From positions 1-8,690 of the forward strand of contig DATMMO010000040.1 in assembly GCA_035569695.1 (NCBI GenBank): a DNA stretch of 8,690 nt. The letters are read 5' to 3'. A model generated the notes under the pieces. It was not told the origin of the DNA. It was given only the letters and a program-made list of their open reading frames with translations, and ran no database searches. The stretch is from DASXMT01 sp035569695 (GTDB lineage: Bacteria > Actinomycetota > Acidimicrobiia > Acidimicrobiales > RAAP-2). This document shows, piece after piece, positions 6,476 to 8,690 of the stretch; the stretch's first letter is position 1; each line of letters opens with the position of its first letter. Position numbers and translations under genes: made by a program.

Positions 6476-7564
6476 GTGAACCAATCGCAGAGGTCTGCCA
6501 CCCAGAACCGGCGGCCGTGGTGGCAACCTCCTCCGGGGGTGATGGACAACGCCGGTTGGGTGCTCATTCCCCTCCGCCTGTTCCTGGGCATCACCTTCAC
6601 CTTCGCCGGACTCCAGAAGCTGGCCGATCCCCAGTTCTTCAACAACCACAGCCCCACCTCCATCCACGCCCAGCTGGTCGGGGCCGAGCGGGGTAGCCCC
6701 ATCCACGGGTTGCTGAGCGGGCTGGTCCATATCGCCCCCGCGGTGGGACTGATCATCGCCGTCGGCGAGGTGGCCGTGGGCCTCGGGGTCCTGGTCGGGC
6801 TATGGACCCGTCTCGCCGCGCTGGGGGGGATGGCCATCTCCTTCGGACTGTTCCTCAGCGTGAGCTTCCATTCCTCGCCCTACTTCACCGGCTCCGACAT
6901 CGTCTTCGTCTTCGCCTGGACACCGCTCCTCATTGCCGGGGCCGGTGGCGCGCCGGCCCTCGACACCTATCTGGGGCGCCGGCGCCCGGACGGCGGGGGT
7001 CCGGACGTGGACCGGCGGGCCTTCTTGTCGCGGGGAGCGGCGACCGGCATCCTGGCCGCTGCCGTCTTGGCCACCGGGGGCCTGGTGGCCTGGATCGGAC
7101 GCCTGGCCGGGGGCACCAGCGCGGCGGCGGACAGCAATGGGGGCACGGGCACCATCGCCCCCACCCCCTCGTCCGCCCCGACCACGTCGGCCGCTGCGCC
7201 GACCTCGACCACCACCCCGAGCACCAGCGCCCCCACCACCACGGCCCCGACGCCGGCCGGCCACCGCCTGGGCCCGTCCGCCGACGTCCCCGTCGGGGGC
7301 GCAGCCCAGTTCACCGATCCGGCCAGCGGCGATCCCGGTCTCGTGCTGCAGCCGGCGGCGGGCAGCTTCGTGGCCTTCAGTGCCATCTGCCCCCATGCCG
7401 GGTGCACCGTGGCCTTTGCCCGGTCCAGTGACGTCATCGCCTGCCCCTGTCACGGGTCCGAGTTCAATGCCCGGACCGGTGCTGTCGAGCGGGGACCGGC
7501 CACCCAGGGCCTCACCCACATTCCCGTCACCGCCGCCGGCGGGAACCTCTACGTGGACGGATGA
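6476..7564 (+). CDS. DoxX-Rieske fusion: four-helix DoxX membrane domain, internal Tat motif, exported [2Fe-2S] Rieske domain
   Basis: This 362-residue protein has two recognisable parts. Residues about 27-165 form a DoxX/DoxD-like domain with roughly four membrane helices (near 29-47, 83-108, 113-131, 141-157), including LRLFLGITFTFAGLQKLADP (33-52). At 179-186, DRRAFLSR is a twin-arginine-type motif, followed by a fifth hydrophobic helix (188-208). A Thr/Ser/Pro/Ala-rich linker (about 224-262) leads to a Rieske domain: CPHAGC (305-310) and CPCHGSEF (323-330). Cys305, His307, Cys323 and His326 are the expected cluster ligands, and Cys310 with Cys325 the disulfide of high-potential, bc1-type Rieske proteins. 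With the amino end inside, four helices return the chain to the cytoplasm, where a Tat motif must lie, and the fifth puts the Rieske domain outside. A membrane electron-transfer role, perhaps with quinones, is inferred. The start is GTG 6476 with a weak AGAG upstream; ATG 6542 (residue 23) is a real alternative. Confidence 0.87.
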   Translation: MNQSQRSATQNRRPWWQPPPGVMDNAGWVLIPLRLFLGITFTFAGLQKLADPQFFNNHSPTSIHAQLVGAERGSPIHGLLSGLVHIAPAVGLIIAVGEVAVGLGVLVGLWTRLAALGGMAISFGLFLSVSFHSSPYFTGSDIVFVFAWTPLLIAGAGGAPALDTYLGRRRPDGGGPDVDRRAFLSRGAATGILAAAVLATGGLVAWIGRLAGGTSAAADSNGGTGTIAPTPSSAPTTSAAAPTSTTTPSTSAPTTTAPTPAGHRLGPSADVPVGGAAQFTDPASGDPGLVLQPAAGSFVAFSAICPHAGCTVAFARSSDVIACPCHGSEFNARTGAVERGPATQGLTHIPVTAAGGNLYVDG

Positions 7565-7695
7565 CGGCACGAGGGGAGAATCTCTCACCACCACCGAGCG
7601 CACGGTACGATGAGCCCATGCCCCCCGGACGGACCGCTCCGGGGCCTGGCGGGCACAATGCGTGCCGAGCTCCGATCCTGACGAGGACGCCGTGA
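7561..7695 (+). CDS. Candidate small ORF (44 aa) overlapping both neighbours by 4 nt
   Basis: An ATG at 7561 overlaps the DoxX-Rieske stop as ATGA, and its TGA (7693-7695) overlaps the desaturase start as GTGA. The 44-residue product is rich in Pro, Gly, Arg and Ala and has no recognised domain; it begins MTARGENLSPPPSARY. A second in-frame ATG at 7618 lies exactly 6 nt after the -10 element TACGAT, so a leaderless 25-residue version is also possible. Against coding: about 68% of third codon positions are G/C, compared with about 86% in the first 44 codons of the desaturase, and no ribosome-binding site is obvious. It could be a true coupled peptide, a leader peptide, or chance. Confidence 0.27.
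   Translation: MTARGENLSPPPSARYDEPMPPGRTAPGPGGHNACRAPILTRTP
7606..7611 (+). promoter_or_regulatory. -10 element upstream of the desaturase
   Basis: TACGAT fits TAnnnT and predicts transcription start at about 7618, exactly on an ATG. The -35 position is a poor match. If used, it gives the desaturase its own transcript with a leader of about 74 nt that contains two hairpins. Confidence 0.4.
7623..7644 (+). other. GC-rich hairpin CCCCGGA / TCCGGGG in the desaturase leader
   Basis: CCCCGGA (7623-7629) pairs perfectly with TCCGGGG (7638-7644) around an 8-base loop. It lies between the DoxX-Rieske gene and the desaturase. No U-tract follows, so it could be a weak terminator, a transcript-stabilising stem or a leader structure; the sequence does not decide. 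Confidence 0.45.
7652..7666 (+). other. Second small hairpin GGCAC / GTGCC
   Basis: GGCAC (7652-7656) pairs with GTGCC (7662-7666) around the loop AATGC, 7 nt after the first hairpin. The 3' arm begins with GTG 7662, a possible alternative in-frame start for the desaturase, and the stem would hide it. Confidence 0.35.
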
Positions 7696-8690
7696 ACGAA
7701 CCCAATACCGGCGACACCGTGGTTGCCGAGACCAACGCCGGCGTCGATGGGACGGTCCTGGGAAGCACCGAGGGGACGGCCTGGCTGTCGGCCATCCCGT
7801 TCCTCCTCGTGCACCTGATTCCGTTCCTGGCCTTCTTCGTCACCATCACCTGGCAGGACTGGGTTCTCTGCGCCGTGCTCTACGTGGGGCGCATGTTCCT
7901 CATCACGGCCGGCTACCACCGGTACTTTGCCCATCGCAGCTACAAGATGGGTCGGGTCCCGCAGTTCCTCACCGCGTTGGGGGCGACGACCGCAGCCCAG
8001 AAGGGACCCCTGTGGTGGGCCGGCCACCACCGGATCCACCATCGCTTCACCGACACCGATCGGGACATCCATTCACCGAGGGACGGGTTCTGGTGGAGCC
8101 ATGTCGGCTGGATCCTCTCGAACCGCTACAAGGACACCGACGAGAGCGCCATCCGCGACTTTGCCGCCTACCCCGAGCTCCGGCTGCTCGACCGGTTCCA
8201 TTGGGTCGGCCCGTGGATCCTGGGCCTGGTGTGCCTGCTCATCGGGGGATGGGGTGGGCTGATCATCGGCTTCTTCCTGTCCACCGTCCTGTTGTGGCAC
8301 GGAACCTTCATCGTCAACTCGTTGGCCCATGTCTTCGGCCGCCGCCGGTTCGCCACTCCGGACACCAGCAGGAATTCGCTCTTCATCGCGTTGGTCACCG
8401 GCGGCGAGGGCTGGCACAACAACCATCACTATCTGCCCGCTTCGGCCCGCCAGGGCCTGATGTGGTGGGAGATCGACACCACCTGGTACGTCCTGCGGGC
8501 TCTGGCCGCGCTGCACATCGTGTCGGACGTGAAGCGGCCACCCTCCCGGCTCCTCACCCAATCCCGCGTGGGCGACGGCGCCTTTGACATCGGCATGTTC
8601 CGGTCCTACTGGGAGCGGGCCGCCCGACTGGCCGGGTCGGCCACCAACGGTGTCGGTGCGCGCCGCGCCTCCTCGTCCGACGCCGGATCG
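7692..8690 (+). CDS. Membrane fatty acyl-CoA (delta-9 type) desaturase, 3' end cut by the window
   Basis: 333 codons are visible and no stop occurs before position 8690. This is a di-iron membrane desaturase that would insert a cis double bond into acyl chains using O2 and electrons from a cytosolic ferredoxin or reductase. All three histidine boxes are present: HRYFAH (76-81), HHRIHH (112-117) and HNNHH (242-246, within GEGWHNNHH). NSLAH (209-213), which holds a further metal ligand in this family, is also there. Hydrophobic stretches lie around residues 34-53, 57-73, 172-184 and 189-201. No cytochrome b5 domain is seen. The last 25 residues are Ala/Ser/Gly/Arg-rich, and normal family length suggests only a few codons are missing. 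The start is GTG 7692, with GAGGA (7683-7687) 4 nt upstream; GTG 7662 is a weaker in-frame alternative. The order and spacing suggest it may be partly coupled to the upstream operon. Confidence 0.9.
   Translation, partial: MNEPNTGDTVVAETNAGVDGTVLGSTEGTAWLSAIPFLLVHLIPFLAFFVTITWQDWVLCAVLYVGRMFLITAGYHRYFAHRSYKMGRVPQFLTALGATTAAQKGPLWWAGHHRIHHRFTDTDRDIHSPRDGFWWSHVGWILSNRYKDTDESAIRDFAAYPELRLLDRFHWVGPWILGLVCLLIGGWGGLIIGFFLSTVLLWHGTFIVNSLAHVFGRRRFATPDTSRNSLFIALVTGGEGWHNNHHYLPASARQGLMWWEIDTTWYVLRALAALHIVSDVKRPPSRLLTQSRVGDGAFDIGMFRSYWERAARLAGSATNGVGARRASSSDAGS

Noticed and set aside
7140..7260. Tandem repeat or microsatellite in the ACC/CCG-rich stretch
   Set aside because: It is an irregular Thr/Ser/Pro/Ala-coding linker between the membrane anchor and the Rieske domain, not an exact repeat array.
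7623..7644. Intrinsic terminator after the DoxX-Rieske gene
   Set aside because: The stem is strong but has no T-rich tract after it, so only a hairpin is claimed.
6800..7849. A 349-codon open frame on the minus strand
   Set aside because: It spans two real plus-strand genes and their junction. Its product is Gly/Arg-rich low complexity, typical of an antisense shadow in GC-rich DNA.
6476..8690. Rieske protein as electron donor to the adjacent desaturase
   Set aside because: The Rieske domain is predicted outside the membrane, whereas the desaturase di-iron site faces the cytoplasm. Direct transfer is topologically unlikely.

Overview
The window is a GC-rich stretch, tightly packed with genes and rich in G/C-ending codons. 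The gene set suggests a high-GC actinobacterium: an MptB-type polyprenol-phosphomannose mannosyltransferase, an F420-type luciferase-like oxidoreductase, an actinobacterial-style acyl-CoA desaturase, GTG starts and TAnnnT -10 elements. An uncultured Acidimicrobiia-like lineage would fit, but nothing here proves the taxon. I found no tRNA, rRNA, CRISPR array, insertion sequence or phage gene.

Layout from left to right. (1) Positions 1-986, minus strand: the N-terminal part of an MptB-like GT-C mannosyltransferase that runs off the left edge. (2) Positions 987-1410: a divergent intergenic region with several inverted repeats and a plausible rightward promoter (TTGTAC-16-TATGGT). (3) Positions 1411-3935, plus strand: a two-gene unit made of a DUF5715/M15-fold peptidase-like protein and, 5 nt later, a glutamine-hydrolysing asparagine-synthetase-family enzyme. 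(4) A well-formed promoter at 3961-3989 (TTGACG-17-TACCGT) starts the next block: an F420-type LLM oxidoreductase and a SnoaL/NTF2-like protein overlapping it by 1 nt. A Gfo/Idh/MocA dehydrogenase follows after 54 nt, and a membrane protein fusing a DoxX domain to a Tat-type exported Rieske domain follows 14 nt later. (5) A 127-nt junction at 7565-7691 carries a -10 element, two hairpins and a candidate small ORF that would overlap both neighbours by 4 nt. (6) Positions 7692-8690: a membrane fatty acyl-CoA desaturase that runs off the right edge without a stop.

Functionally the window mixes cell-envelope genes (mannosyltransferase, possible peptidoglycan-related pair, desaturase) with a redox/small-molecule block (LLM oxidoreductase, SnoaL-like protein, Gfo/Idh/MocA dehydrogenase, DoxX-Rieske). 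The most unusual items are the DoxX-Tat-Rieske fusion, the coupled DUF5715-AsnB pair whose peptidase lacks the usual catalytic Glu, and the small-ORF/hairpin junction before the desaturase. I see no clear new defence or mobile system.
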